DNA of 64,000 nt from Paraburkholderia phytofirmans PsJN (GTDB lineage: Bacteria; Pseudomonadota; Gammaproteobacteria; Burkholderiales; Burkholderiaceae). The translations under genes and the position numbers were made by a program. The DNA lies in assembly GCF_000020125.1 (NCBI RefSeq), contig NC_010676.1, positions 372,001 to 436,000 on the forward strand. The letters are read 5' to 3'. The notes under the pieces were generated by a model, which was not told where the DNA came from, searched no databases, and saw only the letters and a list, made by a program, of their open reading frames with translations. Numbering within the stretch: the first letter of the stretch is position 1; each line of letters opens with the position of its first letter. Positions 51,375-59,368 of the stretch are shown here, piece after piece.

Positions 51375-52405
51375 GTATGAGACGGCGTGAGGGCGTCGGG
51401 ATGCGTGAGCGCGGCTTGTGCCTGGACCGCGGTGACGGCGGTGACGTAGTAGATGTCGTCCGCGCTGCAACCGCGCGAGAGGTCGTTGGCGGGCTTGCGC
51501 AGGCCTTGCAGCAAAGGGCCGATCGCCTTCGCGCCGCCGATCCGCTCGGCCAGCTTGTAGCCGATATTGCCCGCCTCGAGACTCGGAAACACCAGCACGT
51601 TGGCGTGGCCTTCCACCTGCGAATGCTTGACCTTGCGCAGCGCGATTTCGGAGACGATAGCCGCGTCGAGTTGCACGTCGCCGTCGATCGCGAGATGCGG
51701 GCGGCGTTCCTGCACGATGTGGGTTGCGTTGACCACTTTGTCGACTGCCGCATGATGCGCGCTGCCGCTCGTCGAAAACGACAGCATGGCCACGCGCGGC
51801 TCATCCATCAGCAGGCTTCTTGCGCTGTCCGCCGCGGCCATCGCGATCTCCGCGAGTTGGGCGGCATCGGGTTCCACTACGAGCGCGCAGTCGGAAAAGA
51901 TCAGGCCGCCCTTGAGCGTGTGGAACGGCTCGCACAGCATCATCAGAAAGAAACTCGAGACGAGCTTGAACGACGGCGCAATGCCGATGATCTGGATCGC
52001 AGTGCGCACCACGTCGGCGGTGGTATTGACCGCGCCGGACACGGAACCGTCGGCATGGCCGAGACGCACCATCAGGTTCGCGAAGCACAGCGGGTTGAGG
52101 ATTTCTTTCCGCGCCTGTTCGAGCGTCATGCCTTTCTTGCTGCGCAATGCGAACAGTTCGTCGGCATATGACGATGCGAGCGCCGAAGTAGCAGGGTCCA
52201 CCAATTCCATACCGGATAGATCGACGTCGAAGCCGGCGGCAGCCTCGCGGATACGCGTGGCGTCGCCCACCAGCAGAATGCGCGCAATGCCTTCTCGGGT
52301 CGCGCGTTGCGCCGCCTGCAACACGCGCGGATCCTCGGCCTCGCTCAGCACGATGCGCATCGGCGAACGGCGCGCTTGTTCAATGATGCGGTTGATGGCT
52401 TTCAT
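51371..52405 (-). CDS. pta: phosphate acetyltransferase
   Basis: A 344-residue phosphotransacetylase of the short type, lacking the N-terminal regulatory domain of E. coli Pta. Blocks seen are IVLSEAEDPRVLQAAQRA, LMVRLGHADGSVSGAVNTTADVVR, MMLCEPFHTLKGGLIFSDCALV, FSTSGSA, VLVFPSLEAGNIGYKLAERIGGA and GLRKPANDLSRGC. It converts the acetyl phosphate made by Xsc to acetyl-CoA. The ATG at 52405 is chosen; the frame upstream to 52633 is not family sequence. Placement between xsc and the exporter gene is standard for taurine users. Confidence 0.9.
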   Translation of the reverse strand: MKAINRIIEQARRSPMRIVLSEAEDPRVLQAAQRATREGIARILLVGDATRIREAAAGFDVDLSGMELVDPATSALASSYADELFALRSKKGMTLEQARKEILNPLCFANLMVRLGHADGSVSGAVNTTADVVRTAIQIIGIAPSFKLVSSFFLMMLCEPFHTLKGGLIFSDCALVVEPDAAQLAEIAMAAADSARSLLMDEPRVAMLSFSTSGSAHHAAVDKVVNATHIVQERRPHLAIDGDVQLDAAIVSEIALRKVKHSQVEGHANVLVFPSLEAGNIGYKLAERIGGAKAIGPLLQGLRKPANDLSRGCSADDIYYVTAVTAVQAQAALTHPDALTPSHT

Positions 52406-52450
52406 AAGCGTGGCCGAGTGGAGAAATAGCGAGAACCTTGAACGAAGAAG

Positions 52451-52491
52451 CCGGAGACAGCGCGCGTGAAAAGAATGCGCGCTGTTTCCGG
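52451..52491. other. long hairpin between xsc and pta
   Basis: CCGGAGACAGCGCGC and GCGCGCTGTTTCCGG pair over 14 of 15 positions with an 11-nt loop. It lies in the xsc-pta gap with a second strong hairpin next to it. No U run follows, so it is more likely an mRNA-stabilising or attenuating structure than a simple terminator. Confidence 0.55.
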
Positions 52492-52503
52492 CCAGTGAGC
52501 GCG

Positions 52504-52535
52504 GCGGCCTCGGTCCGTTTGAACACCGAGGCCGC
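52504..52535. other. second hairpin between xsc and pta
   Basis: GCGGCCTCGGT and ACCGAGGCCGC form a perfect 11-bp stem with a 10-nt loop, 19 bp after the xsc stop. No U run follows on the minus strand. Together with the hairpin at 52451 it may separate expression of xsc from pta. Confidence 0.55.
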
Positions 52536-52553
52536 GCGCGCCGCATAACACGC

Positions 52554-54386
52554 TCAGACGTAGTCCTTGTACTTGTCGAGCATGCGCACCGGCTTGGAGA
52601 GCGCGTCGCGGCGGAACGGATCGCCCAGTTCACGCGTGCACATGATTTCGATGATGGTGGTCTTGCCGTGATTCATCTGCGCGTCGATCGCGCGCTTGAG
52701 CGCCGGGCCCACGTCTTCGAGACGATCCACCACGATGCCTTCGGCGCCCATCGCGCGGGCAATCGCCGCAAAGCTCTGGTTGTCGAGTTCACCGGCGACG
52801 AAGCGGCGGTTGTAGAAGTCCACCTGGTTCTTCTTCTCCGCGCCCCACTGGCGATTGTGGAACACCACGGCCGTCACCGGGATGTTGTGGCGCACGCAAG
52901 TCATGGTTTCCATCAGGCTCATGCCCCATGCGCCATCGCCCGCATACGACACGGCCGGACGATGCGGCGCGGCAACCTTGGCGCCGATGATGGTCGGAAA
53001 CGCGTAACCGCAATTGCCCCAGCTCATCGCCGCGAAAAAGCTGCGCGGCTTGTTGAAGCGCAGATAGCTGTTGGCCACCGAGTTGATGTTGCCGATGTCG
53101 GTCGAGACCATGACGTCTTCAGGCATGGCCTTTTCCAGTTCGCGCAGCACCTGGCGCGGATGCAGGTAGGTGCCGCCGCCAGGCGTGCGCTCCTGCTTCT
53201 GCTCCTCGATCATGTCGAGACTGTAGGCGTCGCGCTCGTGCGTCCAGTCGTCGAGTTCCTTCTCCCAGGCGGCTTTCTCGGATGCGATCTGAGCGCCGCG
53301 TTCCTCGCGCGTGGCGTCGCTTGCGAGTTTGCGTCCCGCAAGGCGTTCGGTCAGCGCGACGGCGGCAGCTTTCGCGTCGCCGCAGATACCCACCGAAATC
53401 TTCTTCACGAGGCCAAGCATCTTGTGATCGGCATCGATCTGGATGATCTTCGCGTTGGTCGGCCAGTAGTCCATGCCGTGCTGCGGCAGCGTGCCGAACG
53501 GTCCGAGGCGCGAGCCGAGCGCAATGACGACGTCGGCGCGCGACAGTAGCTTCATGGCCGCTTTCGAGCCTTGATAGCCGAGCGGGCCGCACCACAGCGG
53601 ATGGTTGGCGGGGAAAGAATCGTTGTGCAGATAGCTGTTGACGACCGGTGCGTTCAAACGTTCGGCGAGCGCCTTGCATTCTTCGATCGCATCGGCCATC
53701 ACCACGCCGCCGCCGGAAATGATCACCGGGAATTTGGCTTGCGCGAGCAGCTCTGCCGCTTCGTTCAGGCTTTGCTCACCGCCCGCGCCGCGATCGAGAC
53801 GCTGCGGCTGAGGAATTTCCACCTTGACCTGACCATAGAAATAGTCGCGCGGAATGTTGAGCTGGGTCGGTCCCATTTCCGCCATCGCGCGGTCGAAGCA
53901 GCGGCCCGTGAATTCGGCCATGCGGGCCGGATGGGTGACGTGGCCTTGATACTTGGTGAACTCCTGGAACATGGGCAGCTGCTTGGCTTCCTGGAAGCCG
54001 CCCAGACCGATGCCCATGGTGCCGGCCTCCGGCGTGACGATCACGACCGGGCTGTGGGCCCAATAGGCCGCGGCAATGGCGGTGACGCAGTTGCTGATGC
54101 CCGGGCCGTTCTGGCCGATCACCACGCCGTGACGCCCCGAGACACGCGAATAGCCGTCGGCCATGTGACCGGCGCCTTGCTCGTGCACGACCGGAATCAG
54201 GCGGATGCCGGCGGGCGCGAAGATGTCCATGGCGTCCATGAAGGCGGAGCCCATGATGCCGAACATATCGGTCACGCCGTTGGCCGCCAGGGTTTCGACA
54301 AACGCTTCCGACGGCGTCATGGCCTGCGGGCCACTGGCACGGTTGTCGGCGGTCGCGTCGCGCGGGGAAGGATTCTGCTCGCTCAT
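52554..54386 (-). CDS. xsc: sulfoacetaldehyde acetyltransferase
   Basis: A 610-residue thiamine diphosphate enzyme that cleaves sulfoacetaldehyde with phosphate to acetyl phosphate and sulfite. The Xsc-specific start is TPSEAFVETLAANGVTDMFGIMGSAFMDAMDIF, with the catalytic Glu in VVHEQGAGHMADGYSR. The ThDP motif lies in YAGDGAWGMSLMETMTCVRHNIPVTAVVFHN (GDG...N). The ATG at 54386 has GGAGAC upstream and gives a 22-residue extension before the core. It is followed by pta and the TauE-like gene. Its upstream gap carries a motif shared with the IclR/GMC promoter. Confidence 0.93.
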   Translation of the reverse strand: MSEQNPSPRDATADNRASGPQAMTPSEAFVETLAANGVTDMFGIMGSAFMDAMDIFAPAGIRLIPVVHEQGAGHMADGYSRVSGRHGVVIGQNGPGISNCVTAIAAAYWAHSPVVIVTPEAGTMGIGLGGFQEAKQLPMFQEFTKYQGHVTHPARMAEFTGRCFDRAMAEMGPTQLNIPRDYFYGQVKVEIPQPQRLDRGAGGEQSLNEAAELLAQAKFPVIISGGGVVMADAIEECKALAERLNAPVVNSYLHNDSFPANHPLWCGPLGYQGSKAAMKLLSRADVVIALGSRLGPFGTLPQHGMDYWPTNAKIIQIDADHKMLGLVKKISVGICGDAKAAAVALTERLAGRKLASDATREERGAQIASEKAAWEKELDDWTHERDAYSLDMIEEQKQERTPGGGTYLHPRQVLRELEKAMPEDVMVSTDIGNINSVANSYLRFNKPRSFFAAMSWGNCGYAFPTIIGAKVAAPHRPAVSYAGDGAWGMSLMETMTCVRHNIPVTAVVFHNRQWGAEKKNQVDFYNRRFVAGELDNQSFAAIARAMGAEGIVVDRLEDVGPALKRAIDAQMNHGKTTIIEIMCTRELGDPFRRDALSKPVRMLDKYKDYV

Positions 54387-54410
54387 GGGGTGTCTCCAGC
54401 TCTTTGAGAT

Positions 54411-54425
54411 AAGTGGAACAAAAAA
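54411..54425. promoter_or_regulatory. motif upstream of xsc shared with the IclR/GMC intergenic region
   Basis: AAGTGGAACAAAAAA here and AAGTGAAACAAAAAA at 62718 differ at one position in 15. It lies 25 bp before the xsc start. It could be an IclR-type half-site. A further candidate (GGAACGTTTTGTATC) is at 54496-54510. Confidence 0.35.
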
Positions 54426-54573
54426 TACCGAAAAATGCTTGGTGTCTGAAATGTAGGTCAGTGGTTTGCGTCAGTCAACCAAAATTCAAATAAATGGAAC
54501 GTTTTGTATCAAAAATTTTTCGTTTCGCGAGGATGCGGTTTGCGTTCTGGCAGTGGCGACCGCTGCCGCAGCC

Positions 54574-56031
54574 TTACTGCCACGGCAACGAGTACGTCTT
54601 GACGTTGGTAAAGCTCTTGATCGCTTCCTGAACGCCTTCCTTGTAGCCGAGCCCCGAGTCCTTGATGCCGCCGAACGGCGTCAGTTCGAGCCGATAGCCC
54701 GGCACCTCGCGCACGTTCACGCTGCCCACTTCCAGTTCCGCGATAAACCGCGTGATGTAGTCGAGCCGGTTCGTGCAGACGGACGAGGACAGGCCGTAAT
54801 CGGTGGAGTTAGAGAGTCGGATCGCTTCGTCGATATCGCGGAAACGAATGACCGGCGAAACCGGCCCGAAGGTTTCATAGCGAACGAGCGGCATATCGGC
54901 CGTGACGTGATCGACCACGGTCGGCGAATAGAGAGCGCCGCGGCGCACGTTGCCGAGCAGCAGCTTCGCGCCGCGGCTCACGGCGTCGTTGACTTGCGCT
55001 TCGAAGAACTTCGCGGAGTCTTCGTCGATCACAGTGCCCATGTCGGTGGCGGGATCGGCCGGGTCGTCGTAGCGTATTGCGCGGGTCTTCTCCACCAGCA
55101 GTTCGACAAAGCGGTCCGCCACCGCCTCATGCACGAGCATCCGCTTGATGGCGGTGCAGCGCTGCCCCGAGTTCTTGTACGAGCCGGAAACGGCCAGCGT
55201 GCTCGCTTCGTCGAGGTCCGCGTCTTCCATCACGATGATCGGATCGTTGCCGCCCAGTTCTAGAACCGCGCGCCGGTAACCCATCTTGTTCGCGATGTAT
55301 TTGCCGATAGCGACGCCGCCCGTGAACGTAATCAGGTCGACGCGCGGGTTCGTGATGAGTTCGTCGGCGATATCTTTCGGGTCGCCTGTCACCACCTGTA
55401 GCATCTGTTGCGGCAGGCCGGCGCTGTAGAGGATCTCGGCGAGCAGACAGGTGGACAGCGGCACCTTCTCCGACGGCTTGACGACGATCCGGTTATTGGT
55501 GGCGATGGATGGCACGATCTTATGCGCCACCTGGTTCATCGGATGATTGAACGGCGTGATCGCGCAGATCACGCCGAGCAGCGGCTCGCGCTGCGTGTAG
55601 ACGCGGCGCTGTTTGCCGTGTGGTGTCAGATCGCACGAGAAGATCTGGCCGTCATCCTTTAGCGCCTCGTTGGCGCCGAAGACCAATACGTCGCTGACGC
55701 GGCCCGCTTCGTATAACGAATCCTTTTTGCAGAGCCCCGATTCCGCGGTGATCAGGTCGGCGATTTCGTTTGTCCGTTCGCGCACGATATCCGCCGCGCG
55801 CCGCAGGATCTGCGCGCGCTCATAGCGTGTGAGTTTGGCGCGATACGCGTGAGCGTACTCGAAGGCATGGCGCACGTCGTCCACGGTGGCGTTCGGGACG
55901 GTGCCGACCAGTTCGCGCGTATAGGGGTTGAATACCTCGATGACCTCAGCGCGCGTCACCCTTTCCCCGCCGATGCGCATGGCCTCGTGGCGAACGGCAG
56001 AAGGCATCCGTGGTTTGAAAATGGCGTTCAC
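54574..56031 (-). CDS. phosphonoacetaldehyde/sulfoacetaldehyde dehydrogenase
   Basis: A 485-residue NAD(P)-dependent aldehyde dehydrogenase closely resembling PhnY phosphonoacetaldehyde dehydrogenase. Catalytic Cys is in KNSGQRCTAIKRM, Glu in AVLELGGNDP, Asn in ITPFNHPMNQVAHK, and the C-terminal PGYRLELTPFGGIKDSGLG is as in PhnY. Phosphonoacetaldehyde and sulfoacetaldehyde are near-isosteric. Located between tauC and xsc, with a candidate TauR operator 85 bp upstream, it likely oxidises sulfoacetaldehyde to sulfoacetate. No phosphonate genes are adjacent. Start is a GTG at 56031. Confidence 0.75.
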   Translation of the reverse strand: MNAIFKPRMPSAVRHEAMRIGGERVTRAEVIEVFNPYTRELVGTVPNATVDDVRHAFEYAHAYRAKLTRYERAQILRRAADIVRERTNEIADLITAESGLCKKDSLYEAGRVSDVLVFGANEALKDDGQIFSCDLTPHGKQRRVYTQREPLLGVICAITPFNHPMNQVAHKIVPSIATNNRIVVKPSEKVPLSTCLLAEILYSAGLPQQMLQVVTGDPKDIADELITNPRVDLITFTGGVAIGKYIANKMGYRRAVLELGGNDPIIVMEDADLDEASTLAVSGSYKNSGQRCTAIKRMLVHEAVADRFVELLVEKTRAIRYDDPADPATDMGTVIDEDSAKFFEAQVNDAVSRGAKLLLGNVRRGALYSPTVVDHVTADMPLVRYETFGPVSPVIRFRDIDEAIRLSNSTDYGLSSSVCTNRLDYITRFIAELEVGSVNVREVPGYRLELTPFGGIKDSGLGYKEGVQEAIKSFTNVKTYSLPWQ

Positions 56032-56115
56032 GCGGCCCCCTGGCTGGATTGACGATGGTGGAAAGTAAATGTCTTACCGTTGAGGTCGATAGTGCCGTTG
56101 GGCACGCCAACGGGG

Positions 56116-56146
56116 TAGAGCCAGCTTGGAGGAGTCGCTGAGTCCA
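56116..56146. promoter_or_regulatory. 31-bp motif, candidate TauR operator, site 2
   Basis: TAGAGCCAG, six bases, GGAGTCG, one base, TGAGTCCA: identical to site 1 (43967) in all 24 defined positions. It lies 85-115 bp upstream of the aldehyde dehydrogenase start, and would control that gene and possibly xsc-pta. Confidence 0.65.
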
Positions 56147-56169
56147 GCGCCGTGTCGCTGCAGCGCATG

Positions 56170-56201
56170 CGAAAAGAGAAAGGGCCCAATGAAGGGCCCT
56201 T
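56170..56201 (-). terminator. Rho-independent terminator after tauC
   Basis: AAGGGCCC and GGGCCCTT pair perfectly over 8 bp with a 6-nt loop (56180-56201). A U-rich tract follows on the minus strand. It lies 26 bp after the tauC stop and ends the tauABC operon before the dehydrogenase promoter. Confidence 0.75.
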
Positions 56202-56226
56202 GTCAGCGGAATACGGTGAAGCCTTC

Positions 56227-57147
56227 TCAAACCTTCCCTTTCCACGGCACCAGCACGCGCTCGATATAACGCATCAGCAAATCGAAGCACAGCGCAAAGA
56301 AGCCGATCACGATGATCCCCATGATCACCACGTCGCTCGCCAGAAATTCCGCCGCGTTGAGCACCATGAAACCGAGGCCGCTGTTCGAGGCGACCATTTC
56401 AGCGGCCACCAGCGTCGTCCAGCCCACGCCGATGCCGATTCGCATGCCGGTAAAGATCTCCGGCATCGCCGACTTCAGGATCACGTACAGCACCACTTGC
56501 GTGCGCGAGGCGCCCATCGAGTAGGCGGCGTGAATCTGTTCGATCGACACCGAGCGCACGCCTGCGCGCGCCGCAATCGCGAGCGGCGCGAAGATCGCGA
56601 GATAGATCAGCAGCACCTTCGAAAATTCGCCGATGCCGAACCAGATGATGATGAGCGGCAAATAGGCGAGCGGCGGCAACGGCCGGTAGAACTCGATCGG
56701 CGGATCGAACGCACCGCGCGCGAAGCGCGACACGCCCATCATCACGCCGACGGGTATCGCCGTCACACAGGCGAGCGCGAACGCGCCGAACACGCGCAGC
56801 AAGCTGATGCCGGTGTGCTGCGCGAGCGTCGAATTGGCGAAACCTTCCGTGGCGACATAGATGAACTTCGCGTAGACGGCCTGCGGCGATGGCAGGAACA
56901 ACGGCTTGATCCAGTGCAGATTGGTCGCCGCGAACCAGAGCGCGATGAACGCGGCGACCGTGATCAGGCTCGTGGCGACGCTGCTGCCTTGCCCGGGCAC
57001 GCCGAACGTGTCGCCGGGCCTGGCGGGCTTCTTCGCGAGCATACGAGGTCCGCGGCCCGGTCTGCGGGGCGGCTCGATCGGCGAGTTCGTCTCCATTTGC
57101 GCGGCCTCGCCGTGCAACACGGCATGAGCGGATTTAGAACTAAACAT
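56227..57147 (-). CDS. tauC: taurine-type ABC transporter permease
   Basis: A 306-residue inner-membrane permease of the nitrate/sulfonate/taurine class. It has a 60-residue cytoplasmic N-terminal stretch, then about six hydrophobic segments. The EAA loop reads [38 protein letters not shown] and the C-terminal part has [17 protein letters not shown]. The ATG at 57147 has GGAG upstream and overlaps the tauB stop by a few bases. Works with TauA and TauB for taurine import. Confidence 0.88.
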   Translation of the reverse strand: MFSSKSAHAVLHGEAAQMETNSPIEPPRRPGRGPRMLAKKPARPGDTFGVPGQGSSVATSLITVAAFIALWFAATNLHWIKPLFLPSPQAVYAKFIYVATEGFANSTLAQHTGISLLRVFGAFALACVTAIPVGVMMGVSRFARGAFDPPIEFYRPLPPLAYLPLIIIWFGIGEFSKVLLIYLAIFAPLAIAARAGVRSVSIEQIHAAYSMGASRTQVVLYVILKSAMPEIFTGMRIGIGVGWTTLVAAEMVASNSGLGFMVLNAAEFLASDVVIMGIIVIGFFALCFDLLMRYIERVLVPWKGKV

Positions 57148-57955
57148 GAGCGACTCCGGCCTCGGCGGCATGCATTTTCTCGTCGCCGTAGATGATGTTG
57201 AGAACCTGCTCGCGCATTGCGATGAAATCGGGACTCGATTTGATCGCCCGTGCGTCGCGCGATTCGAGAAAACGGCGGTTGAAGTCCAGTTCGTAGGTAT
57301 GCGTGATACGGCCGGGACGCGGCGACATCACGATGAGCCGGCTCGCAAGGAACAGTGCTTCCTCCACACTGTGCGTGATGAAGAAGAACATCTTGTTGGT
57401 CTTCTTCCACACGTCGAGCAGAAGCTCCTGAATGGTCTCGCGAGTGAGCGCGTCGAGCGCGGCCATCGGCTCGTCCATCAGCAGCATCGCCGGATCGCAG
57501 GTGAGCGCGCGGGCAATCCCGACGCGCTGCTGCATGCCGCCGGAGAGCTGGTAGATCATGTGCTTGTGGAAGTCCTGCAAGCCCACCAGCGCAAGATTGC
57601 GCACGGCAATTTCGCGCCGTTGCGCGCGTGGCACGCCTTGCAGCTTGAGGCCGAATTCCGCGTTGTCGATCACGTTGAGCCATGGCAACAGCGCATGCTT
57701 CTGGAACACCACGCCGCGGTCCGCCCCCGGCCCCGCAATAGGTTCGCCGCCGAGCAGCAACTCGCCGCGGCTCGGCGCGATGAAACCGGCCATCAGCGAT
57801 AACAGCGTGGTCTTGCCGCAGCCCGACGCACCCAGCGCGACCACGAAGTCACCCGAGCGGATGGTCAGGTTGATATCGTCGAGCGCCTGCACGGTCTGGC
57901 CGGGGCGCCGCCCCGGAAATACCACGCTCACGTTCCTGACAGTCATGTTTTCCAT
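57140..57955 (-). CDS. tauB: taurine-type ABC transporter ATP-binding protein
   Basis: A 271-residue ATPase. Walker A is [19 protein letters not shown], signature [19 protein letters not shown], Walker B is [13 protein letters not shown], and the switch His is in [15 protein letters not shown]. All are typical of the TauB/SsuB class. The ATG at 57955 has GGGAGG upstream. Lies between tauA and tauC in one operon. It drives uptake at the inner face of the membrane. Confidence 0.9.
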   Translation of the reverse strand: MENMTVRNVSVVFPGRRPGQTVQALDDINLTIRSGDFVVALGASGCGKTTLLSLMAGFIAPSRGELLLGGEPIAGPGADRGVVFQKHALLPWLNVIDNAEFGLKLQGVPRAQRREIAVRNLALVGLQDFHKHMIYQLSGGMQQRVGIARALTCDPAMLLMDEPMAALDALTRETIQELLLDVWKKTNKMFFFITHSVEEALFLASRLIVMSPRPGRITHTYELDFNRRFLESRDARAIKSSPDFIAMREQVLNIIYGDEKMHAAEAGVAHV

Positions 57956-57988
57956 GTTGCCTCCCTATCCCCAAGAATCACGGTTACG

Positions 57989-59047
57989 TCATTTGAGCTG
58001 CGCGGCGGCTTCAGCATAGGCCGGCGTCACGAATTTGGAGTAGTCCGGCAACACGGTGCCGATCTGCTTCTGGCTCTTCAGGAACTCCGAGGTGTCCTTC
58101 AGCGCGAGCGCGGCGCGGCTCGTCGTACCGCCGCCCAGCCATTGCGCGGATGCCTGTTCGCTAAGCGTGGGGAACGCATAGAGCGCCAGCGAGGCCGGCA
58201 CGTCAGCCGGCGAGCCGCCGATCATCTTCGCGATGGCGGCGGCTTGCGGCGAGCTCGCGTTCCATTGCGAAGGATTGCTGCGGTATTGCTGGTCGGCGTC
58301 GGCGATCGCCTTGACGAGTTTGGCCATGAAGTCCTTGTGTTCCTCGCCCCATTTGCGATCGACCGCAATGCCGTCGAAGGTCGGCTTGCCGAGTTTCGAA
58401 AGGTCGCCGGAGGTGATCAACACCTTGCCGCTTTTCTTCAGTTCGGCGAGTGCGGGGTCCCACACATAGGCGGCGTCGATATCGCCGCGCGACCAGGCCG
58501 CGACGATCTGATTGGGCTGCATGTTGAGAATCTTCAGGTCGGACGGATTGATGCCCCAGTGCTGCAGCGCGAACATGGTGTGATAGTGGGTCGTCGAAAC
58601 GAACGGCACGCCGATGGTCTTGCCCTTCAGGTCCGCGGGCTTGGTGATGCCGGAACCGTTGCGCACCACCATCGCTTCGGCCTGGTTGATGTTGTCGAGG
58701 ATCCAGAAGAGTTGCAGATCGAGGCCCTGACTCACGGCCGCCGCGAGCGGGCTGGAACCGATCACGCCGACCTTGACGTCGCCGGATGCGAGCGCGGTCG
58801 CCACTTTTGCCCCGGATTCGAATTGCCGCCAGTTGATCTTGTAACCCGTGGCCTTTTCGATCGACCCGTTCGCGATGCCGACCACCCAGGGGTCGACGAT
58901 CTGCTGGTAGGCGATCGTGATTTCCTTGTCTTCAGCGTGGGCGGGCGTCGTGGCGAAACACGCCGTGGCGGCGCAAACCAGCGACAGGACGCAGCGCGCC
59001 GTCCATTGGAACCACGGCCGCAATGTCGAGTTTTTATGGCGTTTCAT
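57989..59047 (-). CDS. tauA: taurine ABC transporter substrate-binding protein
   Basis: A 352-residue periplasmic protein with a Sec signal peptide (basic start KRHKN, hydrophobic core, cleavage near AHA). The mature start EDKEITIAYQQIVDPWVVGIANG and GVPFVSTTHYHTMFALQHWGI are characteristic of TauA. The ATG at 59047 is used; a GTG at 59059 is in frame. First gene of tauABC. The 3' neighbour of the 321-bp gap shared with tauR, in which a candidate TauR operator lies 176 bp upstream. Confidence 0.9.
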   Translation of the reverse strand: MKRHKNSTLRPWFQWTARCVLSLVCAATACFATTPAHAEDKEITIAYQQIVDPWVVGIANGSIEKATGYKINWRQFESGAKVATALASGDVKVGVIGSSPLAAAVSQGLDLQLFWILDNINQAEAMVVRNGSGITKPADLKGKTIGVPFVSTTHYHTMFALQHWGINPSDLKILNMQPNQIVAAWSRGDIDAAYVWDPALAELKKSGKVLITSGDLSKLGKPTFDGIAVDRKWGEEHKDFMAKLVKAIADADQQYRSNPSQWNASSPQAAAIAKMIGGSPADVPASLALYAFPTLSEQASAQWLGGGTTSRAALALKDTSEFLKSQKQIGTVLPDYSKFVTPAYAEAAAQLK

Positions 59048-59222
59048 AATAGGTCTCACAATAGGTGTGAAGGTGTGAACAGCGGTTTGATCAGCGGTTT
59101 AAACAACGGGTTTCAACAGCGGCTGCCGGTGGAGCATGGAACTCGTATGACCACGAGGGGTGCTTGTCCCAATCGCCTCGGACGGGGTGAGTCGAGTATC
59201 GTCATTAAAAAATAGAGCAAGT

Positions 59223-59253
59223 TAGTGCCAGACGGCGCCGATCGTTGAGTCCA
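59223..59253. promoter_or_regulatory. 31-bp motif, candidate TauR operator, site 3
   Basis: TAGTGCCAG, six bases, CCGATCG, one base, TGAGTCCA: matches sites 1 and 2 at 20 of 24 defined positions with the same spacing. An extra half-site TAGAGCAAG is at 59213. It lies in the 321-bp tauA-tauR gap; I see nothing else I can support in that gap. Confidence 0.6.
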
Positions 59254-59368
59254 CATCGGCGCGCCGAACCGTTCTGGCCGGCCCGCGCCGTCGCCGCTCA
59301 CGCGGCAGAAGGCCGTCACGCGCAGCGTCGGCGTGACTGGTGCGGCTCTTTCACTTTCAGGAGGAAGC

